A stretch of DNA of 64,000 bases from Anaerostipes hadrus ATCC 29173 = JCM 17467 (GTDB taxonomy: Bacteria; Bacillota; Clostridia; Lachnospirales; Lachnospiraceae): positions 201,001-265,000 of the forward strand of contig NZ_AP028031.1 of the NCBI RefSeq assembly GCF_030296915.1, written 5' to 3'. Both the position numbers and the translations under genes were made by a program. Below the pieces are notes generated by a model. It was given only the letters and a program-made list of their open reading frames with translations, was not told where the DNA came from and did not search any database. Position 1 is the stretch's first letter; each line of letters begins with the position of its first letter. Below, piece by piece: positions 43,210-52,961 of this stretch.

Positions 43210-44265
43210 TTACTGATTGATCCCCGGCAATATCGTCTTCACATACCGTGAAGCAAACTTCGGACAATTCGCCCTAATATAACTATTATTCACCTGTGCT
43301 GGGCTAAGAAAATCAGAATATACTCCATAAACCCCAAGTTTCATAAACTCTTTCGCAAAATAAGCATTATTCACGGAATGTGTATATGAATAAATTCCTT
43401 GTTTTGCAAGCAGTTCCATACGATAATCATTGATATCATTCTTAGGAGAAGTGATCGCTTCAATACCATTTTGTTTACAGAACTTTACGACTTTATAAAA
43501 TGCTGCATCGGGCTGTTTGTAAGTGGTGTATACAAAATGCTTGAATGGATGCACGCTTTTTACAGCCCAGTACATTCTCTGATTGTAGACCTGAACGATC
43601 ACACGGTCTAAGAGGTCTTCTTTACCGACTTTTTTAGCTGTCTGTACAAGAACATTAAATTCCTTTTTTGCATCTGCAGGCTCTGTGCTTTTTGAGTCTG
43701 TCATCAGATAGAAATCAGGATATTTTTCCATGAGATTCAATACATCAAGGAAAGAAGTTGGTGTATATTTCCCATAGATCTTAGTATTTTTGAATTTACG
43801 GTAACTGACTGGGTCGCCTTTTTTACTGGTTGGATCAGAAAGTTTCCGACCCCATTGGTGCTTACCAATCGCAACGTTGTCCTTAGTAAGAAGGATGTCC
43901 ATTTCAAAGACACGATAACCCTTCTGATAAGCAGGGTAAAAGCCATCGATGGAATTCAAATAATCTTTGCCATCAAGCCCGCCCATTGCATGGGCAATGC
44001 TGTGGTAAGTATACCAAGGTTTCAGTGTTGTTTTTTCTTTTTGTGCCTTTTTACGAGCAGTGTTAACATCTTTTTCACGCTGGACCTCAGATTGTTTTGC
44101 CAGTTGCTTTTGATGCTTTTTATGATATACCGAATAAGCACTAAAAGCTCCGCCAGCAACAATAACAGCAAGGCAAAGTGTTAAGATATGTGGAAGAAAT
44201 CGTTTTAATCGATATTTCCAGACTACATATCGGATTTCCTTTGTTTTTATTTTTGAAAGTCTCAT
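43210..44265 (-). CDS. Membrane-anchored glycerophosphodiester phosphodiesterase-like protein
   Basis: A 351-aa protein with a basic N-terminus, one transmembrane helix (ILTLCLAVIVAGGAFSAYSV), a Lys-rich coiled spacer, and a PLC-like phosphodiesterase barrel on the outer face. Barrel features: SIAHAMGGLDGKDYLNSIDGF (His; usual HRG is replaced by HAMGG), FEMDILLTKDNVAIGKHQWG (Glu, Asp, His), LMTDSK and ITSPKNDIN. The altered HRG region resembles the PI-PLC/GDPD-like proteins near polysaccharide genes rather than classic UgpQ. The Ca site is plausible. Its stop is about 20 nt from the palindromic repeat. Substrate unknown. Confidence 0.75.
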   Translation of the reverse strand: MRLSKIKTKEIRYVVWKYRLKRFLPHILTLCLAVIVAGGAFSAYSVYHKKHQKQLAKQSEVQREKDVNTARKKAQKEKTTLKPWYTYHSIAHAMGGLDGKDYLNSIDGFYPAYQKGYRVFEMDILLTKDNVAIGKHQWGRKLSDPTSKKGDPVSYRKFKNTKIYGKYTPTSFLDVLNLMEKYPDFYLMTDSKSTEPADAKKEFNVLVQTAKKVGKEDLLDRVIVQVYNQRMYWAVKSVHPFKHFVYTTYKQPDAAFYKVVKFCKQNGIEAITSPKNDINDYRMELLAKQGIYSYTHSVNNAYFAKEFMKLGVYGVYSDFLSPAQVNNSYIRANCPKFASRYVKTILPGINQ

Positions 44266-44325
44266 TGCTAAACTCCTAGCTTAATAAAAATGTAACATTT
44301 GAAATAAATAATTAATATCTATCCA

Positions 44326-44949
44326 TTATAGCATAAACCTGTGTCGAAAAAAAGAACGAAATCCCATACAAAGTAAGCTGCCAATTAAGATTAGTAAGAT
44401 GATCATAACGGCGCAGTGAAGGAAAAATGCATCTGGAAGGATCATGATCACAGGGTCAGTAGCTTCATCAAAAATCCAATAATCATTTCGAAACATGACC
44501 TCATGAAACAAAGTAAAAGCGGCATCCCAGTTGAACGCACATAAAATACCAACGATTACGGGTAATAAAACAGTTATAATAGAAGCTGATCTCAAAAAAT
44601 CAATATTTCGTGACCTTATTTTTCTCTTTATGAGGAAACAAGATAAGATCAGTGTGATCACGCAAAGATATTCGATACCAACAAAGATTCGTTTTACTTC
44701 TTCAAAATGAATCTTGCCCTCTCTTGACATAGGCAAGGTCAGTTTTAATTTGCCAGAATAAAAGAACTGATTATAATCAATCAAAGCATCATAATTTTCA
44801 CGAATCACTTTTTTGGAAAAACCGGAAGTTTCTTCTATTTTCAAAGAGGAAATATCATGATAATATAAAGGTCGGAAGTTTAATGTTATCGTTACGGATG
44901 CACTGATGATAAATAGTGCAAGACATAAGGATATCAGGATATTTTTCAT
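44326..44949 (-). CDS. TIGR01906-like integral membrane protein
   Basis: A 207-aa membrane protein of the TIGR01906 kind: N-terminal helix, an extracytoplasmic loop with SGFSKKVIRENYDALIDYNQ and GKIHFEEVKRIF, three further helices, and HEVMFRNDYWIFDEATDPVI before the last helix. The ATG at 44949 is preferred because AAAGGATGAG lies about 8 nt upstream; ATG at 44961 sits directly on that site. Function unknown. Possibly co-transcribed with the downstream phosphodiesterase (60 nt gap). Confidence 0.75.
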   Translation of the reverse strand: MKNILISLCLALFIISASVTITLNFRPLYYHDISSLKIEETSGFSKKVIRENYDALIDYNQFFYSGKLKLTLPMSREGKIHFEEVKRIFVGIEYLCVITLILSCFLIKRKIRSRNIDFLRSASIITVLLPVIVGILCAFNWDAAFTLFHEVMFRNDYWIFDEATDPVIMILPDAFFLHCAVMIILLILIGSLLCMGFRSFFRHRFML

Positions 44950-45066
44950 AGATGTTCTCATCCTTTCTGTAAATTGTAAATGATCATATCTGCTAATGAT
45001 AACAATCTTAACATAAAGAAATAAAAGAATTCAATGAATTTAAGAGTATAACAGGAAGGACAGACT

Positions 45067-45687
45067 ATGAGGAAAGAACTTCACTGTCCACAGATCATAA
45101 AGGACGGTAAAACCATAGGATATGGCGGCAATCAGGAATGGTTTCCAGGAGATTTTCAGCGCCTGGCAGGATGTGGAAGTGTGACAGGCAGCAATATTGC
45201 AGCTATTTATGCACTCAGTCGGGAAGATTTTAAAGATTTATATCCGATAAAAGATAGTCAGAAAGCAGCAGACTATGAACAATATTTAAATTTGATGCAG
45301 ACGATGTATCGCTATATGAAACCTGGATTTATGGGATATCCACTGATTGGGAGATTTGCGAAAGATTTCAAAAGATATGCAAAAGATCATGGAATCACAT
45401 TAAGTTCAGAACAGCTATTTTTACCCAAAAGTAGAGAACAGGCATTGGATTTTATCTTGCCAGCATTAAAGGAAGACCATCCAGTTGCATTTCTGATCTT
45501 AAGACATCCGGCGCATGAATTAAGAGAAGATAACTGGCACTGGGTGACGATCACAGGATTTGATGAGGAAGAAGAGAAATTGATCTGGTCGAATTGTGGA
45601 GAGTGCGAAGAAATCGACTGGAATATGCTATTTGATACAGATAAGAAATATTATGTAGGAATCGTAAAATTTAAGGAGGAAGAATGA
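45067..45687 (+). CDS. Papain/C39-like domain protein
   Basis: A 206-aa cytosolic protein (no signal peptide) with a likely papain-fold active site: QRLAGCGSVTGSNIAAIYAL gives the Cys (about 36), NWHWVTITGFDEEE the His (about 158) and the following IWSNCGE the Asn. This resembles C39-like cysteine peptidase domains of unknown substrate. ACAGGAAGGACAG precedes the ATG. The stop overlaps the adenine deaminase ATG, so the two are coupled; the pairing suggests a joint role but none is known. Confidence 0.65.
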   Translation: MRKELHCPQIIKDGKTIGYGGNQEWFPGDFQRLAGCGSVTGSNIAAIYALSREDFKDLYPIKDSQKAADYEQYLNLMQTMYRYMKPGFMGYPLIGRFAKDFKRYAKDHGITLSSEQLFLPKSREQALDFILPALKEDHPVAFLILRHPAHELREDNWHWVTITGFDEEEEKLIWSNCGECEEIDWNMLFDTDKKYYVGIVKFKEEE

Positions 45688-47339
45688 TGTATGATGTGAT
45701 CTTTAAAAATGGAAATGTCGTTGATGTGAAAAATGAACAGATCCTTCAGGCAGATATTGCAGTGAAAGATGGAAAAATCGCAGGAATTGGTCATTTTTCA
45801 GGGGAGAATGTAATAGATTGTACAGGAAAATATATCACACCTGGATTCATTGATGCACATGTACATATTGAATCTAGTATGGCGACACCAATGGAATTTT
45901 CCAAAGCAGTTATGCCGCATGGTACAACGACGGTTATCGCAGATCCTCATGAACTTGTCAATGTCAAAGGAAATGAAGCGATGGAATACATTCTGGATGC
46001 AGCAGGCGATGCCCCACTTGGAATCTATGTCATGATGCCTTCATCCATTCCAGCGACACCATTTGAGACAAATGGGGCAGATTTTACGGCGGAAGATATG
46101 AAGCAGTGGAAGGACCATCCGCTTGTCTTAGGACTTGGAGAAGTGATGTGTTATCCAGCGGTTCTAAGCAAAGAAGAGCAGATCATGAAGAAATTAGAGC
46201 TGTGTAAAGGAATGGTCATTGACGGACATGCACCAGGACTTAGCGGAGAAGACTTAAAGGCATATGTGGAAGCAGGAGTTATGACAGATCATGAATGTAC
46301 ATCTTTTGAAGAAGCCAAAGAAAAATGTCTTGCAGGCATGAAAATCTTAGTTCGTGAAGGAAGTGCAGCAAGGAATGTAGAAAATATAGTTCCGGGACTT
46401 GTCAAAGAACCAGAATTTATTGCACATTTTATGTTCTGTACCGATGATAAACATCTTGATACTATTGAAAATGAAGGACATATTAGTTACAATATAAAGA
46501 AGAGTATCCAGCTTGGAATGAATCCAATATCAGCGGTAAAGATGGCAACATATAATGCTGCAAAGACATATGGTTTAAATGATATCGGAGTATTAGAAGA
46601 GGGAAAAGATGCGGATATCGTGATCCTTGATTCTTTGGAGAGTGTCGAAGTACATTCTGTATACAAACAAGGAAGAATTGTGAACACAGAATTCTTTACA
46701 AAAGAAGCAAAACCAGTGAATGAATCAATGCTTCACACCGTTGTATTAAAGAATATCTCCAAAGATAAGATTCAGGTAAAAGCAGAAGGAAAGATCCCTG
46801 TGATCGGGATGATCCCAGGGCAGATCGTCACGAAGTTTTTACAGGAAGAGGTTCCATCAAAGGAGGGGTTATTTACTCCAGATAGTGAATATTCTAAATT
46901 ATGTGTATTTGAACGTCACCGCGGAACAGGCAATGCAGCTGCGGCACCGATCAAGGGATATGGGATAACCAACGGTGCGATCGCAACATCTGTAGCACAT
47001 GATTCACATAACATCATTGCGGCAGGAGATAATGACGAAGATATCATCAAAGCTGTACAGACGATAGAGGAGATTCAGGGAGGATACGCACTGGTATCTG
47101 AAGGCAGAGTTTTAGGTACTTTACCGCTGACGGTTGCGGGGCTTTTAAGCCAGAAATCGGCGAAAGACATCCAGAAAGGTATCGATGAGCTGTTACAGAA
47201 GGCATGGAAACTAGGAATATCCAGAGATATTGATCCATTTATCACATTATCATTTATGGCACTTCCAGTGATTCCATCATTAAGACTGACAGACCTTGGA
47301 CTTGTGGATGTAGATACATTTCAATTATTAAAATCATAA
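45684..47339 (+). CDS. ade: Adenine deaminase
   Basis: Metal-dependent amidohydrolase converting adenine to hypoxanthine and ammonia in purine salvage. At about 551 aa it is the usual length. Motifs: PGFIDAHVHIESSM (metal His pair, about 55), ADPHELVNVKG, LGLGEVMCYPAV (metal Glu), IDGHAPGLSG, TDHECTSFEEAKEK, MFCTDDKHLDTI and, in the C-terminal domain, RHRGTGNAAAAPIKGYGI and AHDSHNII. ATG at 45684 overlaps the previous stop; ATG at 45687 is nearly equivalent. RBS AAGGAGGA. Confidence 0.95.
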   Translation: MMYDVIFKNGNVVDVKNEQILQADIAVKDGKIAGIGHFSGENVIDCTGKYITPGFIDAHVHIESSMATPMEFSKAVMPHGTTTVIADPHELVNVKGNEAMEYILDAAGDAPLGIYVMMPSSIPATPFETNGADFTAEDMKQWKDHPLVLGLGEVMCYPAVLSKEEQIMKKLELCKGMVIDGHAPGLSGEDLKAYVEAGVMTDHECTSFEEAKEKCLAGMKILVREGSAARNVENIVPGLVKEPEFIAHFMFCTDDKHLDTIENEGHISYNIKKSIQLGMNPISAVKMATYNAAKTYGLNDIGVLEEGKDADIVILDSLESVEVHSVYKQGRIVNTEFFTKEAKPVNESMLHTVVLKNISKDKIQVKAEGKIPVIGMIPGQIVTKFLQEEVPSKEGLFTPDSEYSKLCVFERHRGTGNAAAAPIKGYGITNGAIATSVAHDSHNIIAAGDNDEDIIKAVQTIEEIQGGYALVSEGRVLGTLPLTVAGLLSQKSAKDIQKGIDELLQKAWKLGISRDIDPFITLSFMALPVIPSLRLTDLGLVDVDTFQLLKS

Positions 47340-47357
47340 GGAAAGAAGAAGGGTACA

Positions 47358-48215
47358 ATGGCAAGACGAAGAAAAAGAAGACGCATCAACAAAGGAAGAG
47401 TTGCAGCACTATTGATCATTATCCTGGTGATCGCAGCAGGAATATTTTTTGTAACGACAAGATTTGGAAGAACAAGTTATGCATCAGTGAACAAATCCAT
47501 GGGAGAATACATGGTAAAGGCAAATGATGATCTGCTCGGTAAAGGAACAGACAAAGAATTGAAGAAATCACTCTACGTTCCAAGAAAGATCGATAAGACA
47601 AAGAAACTGATCGCATTTACATTTGATGATGGTCCATTAAAAGGAAATACAGAAAGAGTATTAGCAGCATTAGAGAAGAACGATGCAAGAGCAACATTTT
47701 TCATGTTAGGACAGAATGCAAATTATTATCCAGAGACAGTCAAGAAAGTCTTAGAGTCAGGTAATGAAGTATCAAGCCACACATGGAATCATACATACCT
47801 TCCAAAGTTAAGTGCTGCACAGGTAAGAGAACAGGAAGACAAGACAGCGAATGCAATCTACAAAGCATGTGGAAGTAAACCAGTCAGCGTAAGACCTCCA
47901 TATGGAGCGATCAATGAGAATGTTAAAAAAGGAATTGATACACCACTGATCCTTTGGAGTGTTGACACCTTAGACTGGAAGACAAAGAACACAGATGCGA
48001 CTGTTAAAACAATCTTAAAACATGCAAAAGACGGAGATATCGTGTTAATGCATGATATTCATAAGCCAACTGTTGCAGCAGTAGAGAAAGTATTACCGAT
48101 CCTTAAGAAGAAAGGATATGAAGTTTGTACAGTATCCGAGCTGTTAGAAGCTAAGGGTGTGAAAGCAGGCAAAGGTGATAAAGTCTTCAGTGCAACTGAT
48201 ATTATTAGAAAATAA
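47358..48215 (+). CDS. Polysaccharide deacetylase (NodB domain)
   Basis: A 285-aa membrane-anchored deacetylase for cell-wall polymer (peptidoglycan or similar). Basic N-terminus plus one helix (AALLIIILVIAAGIFFVTT), then the NodB domain: FTFDDGP (catalytic base and metal Asp), HTWNHTYLP (metal His pair), RPPYGAINE, LWSVDTLDWK and VLMHDIH (second His). All five NodB motifs are present, so it should be active. Begins 18 nt after ade, possibly in the same transcript; a terminator follows. Confidence 0.92.
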   Translation: MARRRKRRRINKGRVAALLIIILVIAAGIFFVTTRFGRTSYASVNKSMGEYMVKANDDLLGKGTDKELKKSLYVPRKIDKTKKLIAFTFDDGPLKGNTERVLAALEKNDARATFFMLGQNANYYPETVKKVLESGNEVSSHTWNHTYLPKLSAAQVREQEDKTANAIYKACGSKPVSVRPPYGAINENVKKGIDTPLILWSVDTLDWKTKNTDATVKTILKHAKDGDIVLMHDIHKPTVAAVEKVLPILKKKGYEVCTVSELLEAKGVKAGKGDKVFSATDIIRK

Positions 48216-48247
48216 TGAGATTTAGAATTTGAAATTTTAAACAAATT

Positions 48248-48289
48248 GGAAAGGATTATCATGTTTTGTGAAGATCCTTTCCTTTTTTT
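48248..48289 (+). terminator. Terminator after the deacetylase gene
   Basis: GGAAAGGAT and ATCCTTTCC pair around a 17-nt loop, followed by seven T residues. Confidence 0.85.
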
Positions 48290-48340
48290 GTTTGCAGGAG
48301 ATTCCATAAAACAGGATTCTTTTTACCAAAAAGACAAAAT

Positions 48341-48413
48341 CAAGAACAAACCAGATGCTAAAAGGAGCTATTTTGCTGTTTTGTTCTTGAATCAAAAGTT
48401 AGTGTATACTAAC
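48341..48413. promoter_or_regulatory. Inverted repeats upstream of the AraC-type regulator
   Basis: Arms CAAGAACAAA (48341-48350) and TTTGTTCTTG (48380-48389), then a short palindrome GTTAGT-GTAT-ACTAAC (48398-48413) that contains TATACT, a likely -10. Both are placed for operator function in front of 48460. Confidence 0.55.
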
Positions 48414-48459
48414 ATATAACCGTAAATTATAAAAGAAAGGAAGAGAGAAGGAGTTTTTC

Positions 48460-49422
48460 ATGAATGAGAAACGAGAAGTAATCCTGCCATCAGATTTTTC
48501 AGGAGAGAAAGGAAAGATCGTCTGTTATCGGATCAGCTCATATCTGGAGCTTTTGTATATTGATATCAGATCAAGAAGAATCCCAGAAGTCCAGATTCAG
48601 GCCTACGAAGGGGAAGCGGTCATGACAGTGAATTTCAGTTTCCTTGGCAAGTGTGAGGTTCTTTTGAAAAATGGTGGCGGTACTTATGTGGATACCGGGG
48701 AATATTCAATCGACTATGGGACTGCTTCAAGAGAAGCGGATGAATTTTACTATCCAAGAGCACAGTATCATGGAATGGAGTTGATCTTGTATCCATGTCC
48801 AGAACTTGACAAAGAACTGTCATTAAATGGCAGGAATACCAAAATGAGCGTTGAATTAAAAGAACGGTTTCTGGGAAGAGAGACACCATTTATTTCAAAA
48901 GCAGATGCAAGAATTGAACAGGCAGTGAGAGTGATTCAAGATGACATTGAAGCAGATGCAGATATGAATCTTCTTGCGGTGGATGTCAGCCGGTGGCTTC
49001 AGGTTCTTTGCAGCAAAAGGGATGCAGTGGAGACAAACAGGGTGTACTACTCAGGTTCACAGATTCAGATTGCGAGAAAGACCATGGATATTCTGACAGA
49101 AGATTTAAGCAAACGATATTCTGCAGCGACACTTGCGAAACATTTTGGAATCAGTGAGACAAGTCTTAAGAATTATTTCCAGGGAGTATATGGAAGAGGA
49201 TACAGCGAATTATTGAATGAGATCCGAATGAAAAAGGCAGCAGAATTGATTCTGAAAAATTCAATGAAAATATCAGAGATCAGTGATGCAGTAGGATTTG
49301 CGACACAATCAAGATTTGCAAAAGCATTTAAGAATTATTACGGGGCTGCACCGCTTGAATATAAGCGCAAGCACAATTTAAATAAGGACAGCAGACAGAT
49401 GGAATTGTCCGACAATAAATAA
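48460..49422 (+). CDS. AraC-family transcriptional regulator
   Basis: A 320-aa regulator. The N-terminal sensor part (residues 1-200) is beta-rich and of an unrecognised ligand type. The C-terminal AraC DNA-binding domain has two helix-turn-helix units: YSAATLAKHFGISETSLKNY and MKISEISDAVGFATQSRFAK, then the family end FKNYYGAAPLEYKRKH. Similar to the PchR/YbtA-like regulators next to iron-siderophore transporters. RBS AAGGAG, about 7 nt before the ATG. The stop is 18 nt before the ABC gene pair, a likely operon. Confidence 0.85.
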   Translation: MNEKREVILPSDFSGEKGKIVCYRISSYLELLYIDIRSRRIPEVQIQAYEGEAVMTVNFSFLGKCEVLLKNGGGTYVDTGEYSIDYGTASREADEFYYPRAQYHGMELILYPCPELDKELSLNGRNTKMSVELKERFLGRETPFISKADARIEQAVRVIQDDIEADADMNLLAVDVSRWLQVLCSKRDAVETNRVYYSGSQIQIARKTMDILTEDLSKRYSAATLAKHFGISETSLKNYFQGVYGRGYSELLNEIRMKKAAELILKNSMKISEISDAVGFATQSRFAKAFKNYYGAAPLEYKRKHNLNKDSRQMELSDNK

Positions 49423-49440
49423 TTTACGGAGGTGAATATA

Positions 49441-51228
49441 ATGGAAGAAAAGAAAGAAAAAGAAGAAAGCCTGACAAAGCAGTTATACCATTTCGCAGGC
49501 AGTTACAAATATTTAAGCATTCTCTCAACCATTCTTGCAGCGATCAGTGCATTTGTTGCGTTAGTTCCATTTTATTATATCTGGAAAGTGATGCAGGAAG
49601 TGTTAAGAGTCAGATTTGATTTCTCAAAGGCAGCAGGAATCAGCACTTATGGATGGCGTGCGGTAGGATTTGCGATTCTTGGAATGATCATCTATATGGC
49701 GGGCCTCATGTGCTCTCATATCGCAGCATTCCATGTACAGGCACAGATGAGAACAGCAATGATGAACCACATCATGACATTACCATTAGGATATATTGAA
49801 AGCGAAGGAACTGGTAAGATTCGAAAGATCGTCACAGATTCCAGTGCAGCAACAGAAACATATCTGGCACATACCCTTCCAGATAAAGCAGTTTCCAAGG
49901 CAACACCGATCGGACTTATCATCTTAATGGCAGTCTTTGACTGGAGGTTAGGAATCATGTGTCTGATTCCGGCAGCGATTGGATTCGTATTCATGAGTTC
50001 CATGAGTGGAAAAGATCTGGCAGAAAGTATGAAACAGTATCAGAATTCCTTGGAAGTCATGTCAGCAGAAGCGGTTGAATATATTCGTGGAGTTCCCGTT
50101 GTCAAAACATTTGGACAGACGGTATTTTCATTTAAGAGATTCAAAGAAGCAATTGATGAATATGAAAAATGGACACTGGGATTTACGAAAAAAATGAGAA
50201 AACCAATGGTTGGATTTACAACAGCGGTCAATTCCATTTTTGTATTTATCATCATTGCAGCCTATGTATTTGGCGGACATGAGATCACAGCAGCATTTGG
50301 GTTAAACTTATTATTCTATATCATCATCACACCAATTTTAACAACAACATTGATGAAACTTGCATACGCAGGCGAAGCCCAGATGCAGGTCGTTGATGGA
50401 TTAAAACGTATGGGTGATGTGATGAACAGACAGTCATTAAAAGAGACAACCAACGGACAGATTCCAAAAGACAGTTCCGTATCTCTTCGGGATGTAACAT
50501 TTGCATACGAAGGGGCAAAGAAAAATGCAGTCGATCATATTTCCATTGAGATCAAAGCGGGAGAACATGTCGCATTTGTTGGACCTTCTGGCGGCGGTAA
50601 AACAACCTTAGCATCCATGATCGCAAGATTCTGGGATGTCAAAGAAGGAAGCGTAAAGATCGGCGGCGTTGATGTGAGAGATATCACAAGCAGTGAACTT
50701 ATGAATCAGATTTCTTATGTATTTCAGGACAGCAAATTATTAAAGATGTCCATCCTTGAAAATGTCAGACTTGGAAAACCAGATGCAACCGACGAGGAAG
50801 TTATGCAGGCATTAAAAGATGCGCAGTGTATGGATATCATCGACAAATTTAAAGACGGCGTCCATACAATGATCGGAGCCAAAGGAATTCATGTATCCGG
50901 TGGTGAAGCACAGAGACTTTCAATTGCCAGAGCATTTCTTAAAAATGCTCCAGTTCTGATCCTTGATGAAGCAACTGCATTTGCAGATCCAGATAACGAA
51001 CAGAAAGTACAGAAAGCGTTTGAAAACTTATCAAAAGACAAGACCGTCATCATGATCGCCCACCGATTATCAACCGTTACAAATGCAGACCGTATCTATG
51101 TTTTGAAAGACGGAGCGATCGCAGAAGAAGGAAGCCACGGCGAATTATTAAAGAGTCACGGCATTTACGCCCATATGTGGGAAGAATATAACAAATCAGT
51201 GAACTGGAAAGTAGGGGGTGTATTATAA
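49441..51228 (+). CDS. ABC transporter subunit 1 (exporter fold, siderophore-importer-like)
   Basis: A 595-aa half-transporter with six transmembrane helices (about 30-330) followed by a nucleotide-binding domain: Walker A GPSGGGKTT (about 380), signature SGGEAQR (about 486), Walker B VLILDEATAFADPDNE (about 508), H-loop AHRLST. The DEATAFADPDNE variant and SGGEAQR are like YbtP/YbtQ and IrtA/IrtB, exporter-fold importers of ferric siderophores. Together with the AraC regulator this suggests iron or metallophore uptake, but drug or peptide export cannot be excluded. GTG at 49432 is an alternative start; ATG at 49441 fits the ACGGAGG site better. Confidence 0.85.
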   Translation: MEEKKEKEESLTKQLYHFAGSYKYLSILSTILAAISAFVALVPFYYIWKVMQEVLRVRFDFSKAAGISTYGWRAVGFAILGMIIYMAGLMCSHIAAFHVQAQMRTAMMNHIMTLPLGYIESEGTGKIRKIVTDSSAATETYLAHTLPDKAVSKATPIGLIILMAVFDWRLGIMCLIPAAIGFVFMSSMSGKDLAESMKQYQNSLEVMSAEAVEYIRGVPVVKTFGQTVFSFKRFKEAIDEYEKWTLGFTKKMRKPMVGFTTAVNSIFVFIIIAAYVFGGHEITAAFGLNLLFYIIITPILTTTLMKLAYAGEAQMQVVDGLKRMGDVMNRQSLKETTNGQIPKDSSVSLRDVTFAYEGAKKNAVDHISIEIKAGEHVAFVGPSGGGKTTLASMIARFWDVKEGSVKIGGVDVRDITSSELMNQISYVFQDSKLLKMSILENVRLGKPDATDEEVMQALKDAQCMDIIDKFKDGVHTMIGAKGIHVSGGEAQRLSIARAFLKNAPVLILDEATAFADPDNEQKVQKAFENLSKDKTVIMIAHRLSTVTNADRIYVLKDGAIAEEGSHGELLKSHGIYAHMWEEYNKSVNWKVGGVL

Positions 51229-51230
51229 TT

Positions 51231-52961
51231 ATGAGAGAAAGATTAAAACATAAATATGCCCTTTCTGAACAGGGTGTCAATGATATGATTAAAGCGGTCA
51301 TCATCGTAACAATTGCAAACTTAGCATTTATGGTTCCAGTCGGACTTCTATATCTGCTGGCATCTGATATTTTAAATGGTGGAATTCCAAGTTCAAAATT
51401 GCCAATGTATATCGGAGGAATGGTTATTTCAATATTGTTGATTATTATTACAACATACTTCCAGTACAACGCAACATTCCTCGCAACTTATGTGGAAAGT
51501 GGAGTCAGAAGACGTACACTGGCAGAGAAATTAAGAAAGATTCCATTATCATTTTTCGGTAAAAAGGACCTTGCAGACCTTACAAGTACGATCATGGGAG
51601 ACTGTGCATGGCTGGAAACAGCAAGTTCTCACTTTTTCCCACAGTTATTCGGTTCCATGTGTTCCACAACGATCGTAACGATCTGTTTATTCTTTTTCAA
51701 TGTAAAAATGACATTGGCAGCTGTATGGGTATTACCAGTTGCATTTTTTGTTGTATTCGGTGCAAGACCAATTTCACACCGATTAAATGAAAATGCAATG
51801 AAATACAAACTGGAATGCCAGGATGGAATTCAGGAAGGGCTGGAAACCGTTAGAGATTTAAAATCATACAACGCAACAAATACCTATATGGAAGGCTTAA
51901 ACAAAAAGATTCAGGCCGTTGAAAAACACGCCGTAGTATCCGAAGCGATCAACGCAATGTTCGTATGCCTGTCACAGCTGATCTTAAAAGTAGGAATCGG
52001 AACGACAACCTTAGTCGGAGGAATCTTATTTGCAAAAGGAGAAATCGATGCATTAACATTCTTCATGTATCTGCTGGTCGTATCAAGGATGTACGATCCA
52101 TTCCAGGTAGCATTAGAGAATTTATCCGCGATCATCTCTACAGACACACAGTGCAAACGAATGGATGAAATCTTAAGCCACGAAGAACAGGATGGAAATA
52201 AAACACTAAGCAATCAGGGATATGACATCAACTTTGATCACGTAGGATTTTCTTACGATGGAAATGAACAGATCTTAAAAGACGTAAGCTTCACCGCAAA
52301 ACAAGGCGAAGTAACCGCACTGATCGGACCATCCGGAAGTGGAAAAACAACCGTATCAAGATTAGCTGCAAGATTCTGGGATATCAACAAAGGAACGATC
52401 ACGGTCGGAGGCATGGATATCTCTAAGATCGATCCAGAAACATTATTATCACTATATTCCATTGTATTTCAGGATGTAACACTATTTAACAACACGATTA
52501 TGGAAAACATCCGAATCGGAAGAAAAGATGCAACAGACGAAGAAGTTATGGCAGCAGCAAAATTAGCAAACTGTGAAGACTTTATCGAGAAAATGCCACA
52601 GAAATGGGATACCATGATCGGAGAAAACGGCTCAGAACTATCCGGCGGAGAACGCCAGAGAATCTCGATAGCACGAGCATTCTTAAAAGATGCACCAATC
52701 ATCCTGATGGACGAAGCGACGGCATCTTTGGATGTAGATAATGAATCATTGATACAGGAAGCATTATCAAAATTAATCAAGGATAAGACTGTATTAATTA
52801 TTGCACATCGAATGAGAACTGTGGATGGCGCTGATAAGATTGTTGTGTTGAAAGACGGGGTTGTTGCTGAAAACGGAACGCCGGATGAATTGAAAGCTTG
52901 TGATGGGATTTATCGACATATGGTGGAATTGCAGGTGGAGGCGGCTAATTGGAAGATGTAA
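51231..52961 (+). CDS. ABC transporter subunit 2 (exporter fold, siderophore-importer-like)
   Basis: A 576-aa partner half-transporter: six helices, Walker A GPSGSGKTT (about 365), SGGERQR (about 470), ILMDEATASLDVDNE (about 493), AHRMRT H-loop. Here the Walker B end is the classic DEATASLD, so both nucleotide sites could be active. It starts 2 nt after the first subunit, so a heterodimer translated together is expected. A repeat of the palindromic family starts right after its stop. Confidence 0.87.
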   Translation: MRERLKHKYALSEQGVNDMIKAVIIVTIANLAFMVPVGLLYLLASDILNGGIPSSKLPMYIGGMVISILLIIITTYFQYNATFLATYVESGVRRRTLAEKLRKIPLSFFGKKDLADLTSTIMGDCAWLETASSHFFPQLFGSMCSTTIVTICLFFFNVKMTLAAVWVLPVAFFVVFGARPISHRLNENAMKYKLECQDGIQEGLETVRDLKSYNATNTYMEGLNKKIQAVEKHAVVSEAINAMFVCLSQLILKVGIGTTTLVGGILFAKGEIDALTFFMYLLVVSRMYDPFQVALENLSAIISTDTQCKRMDEILSHEEQDGNKTLSNQGYDINFDHVGFSYDGNEQILKDVSFTAKQGEVTALIGPSGSGKTTVSRLAARFWDINKGTITVGGMDISKIDPETLLSLYSIVFQDVTLFNNTIMENIRIGRKDATDEEVMAAAKLANCEDFIEKMPQKWDTMIGENGSELSGGERQRISIARAFLKDAPIILMDEATASLDVDNESLIQEALSKLIKDKTVLIIAHRMRTVDGADKIVVLKDGVVAENGTPDELKACDGIYRHMVELQVEAANWKM

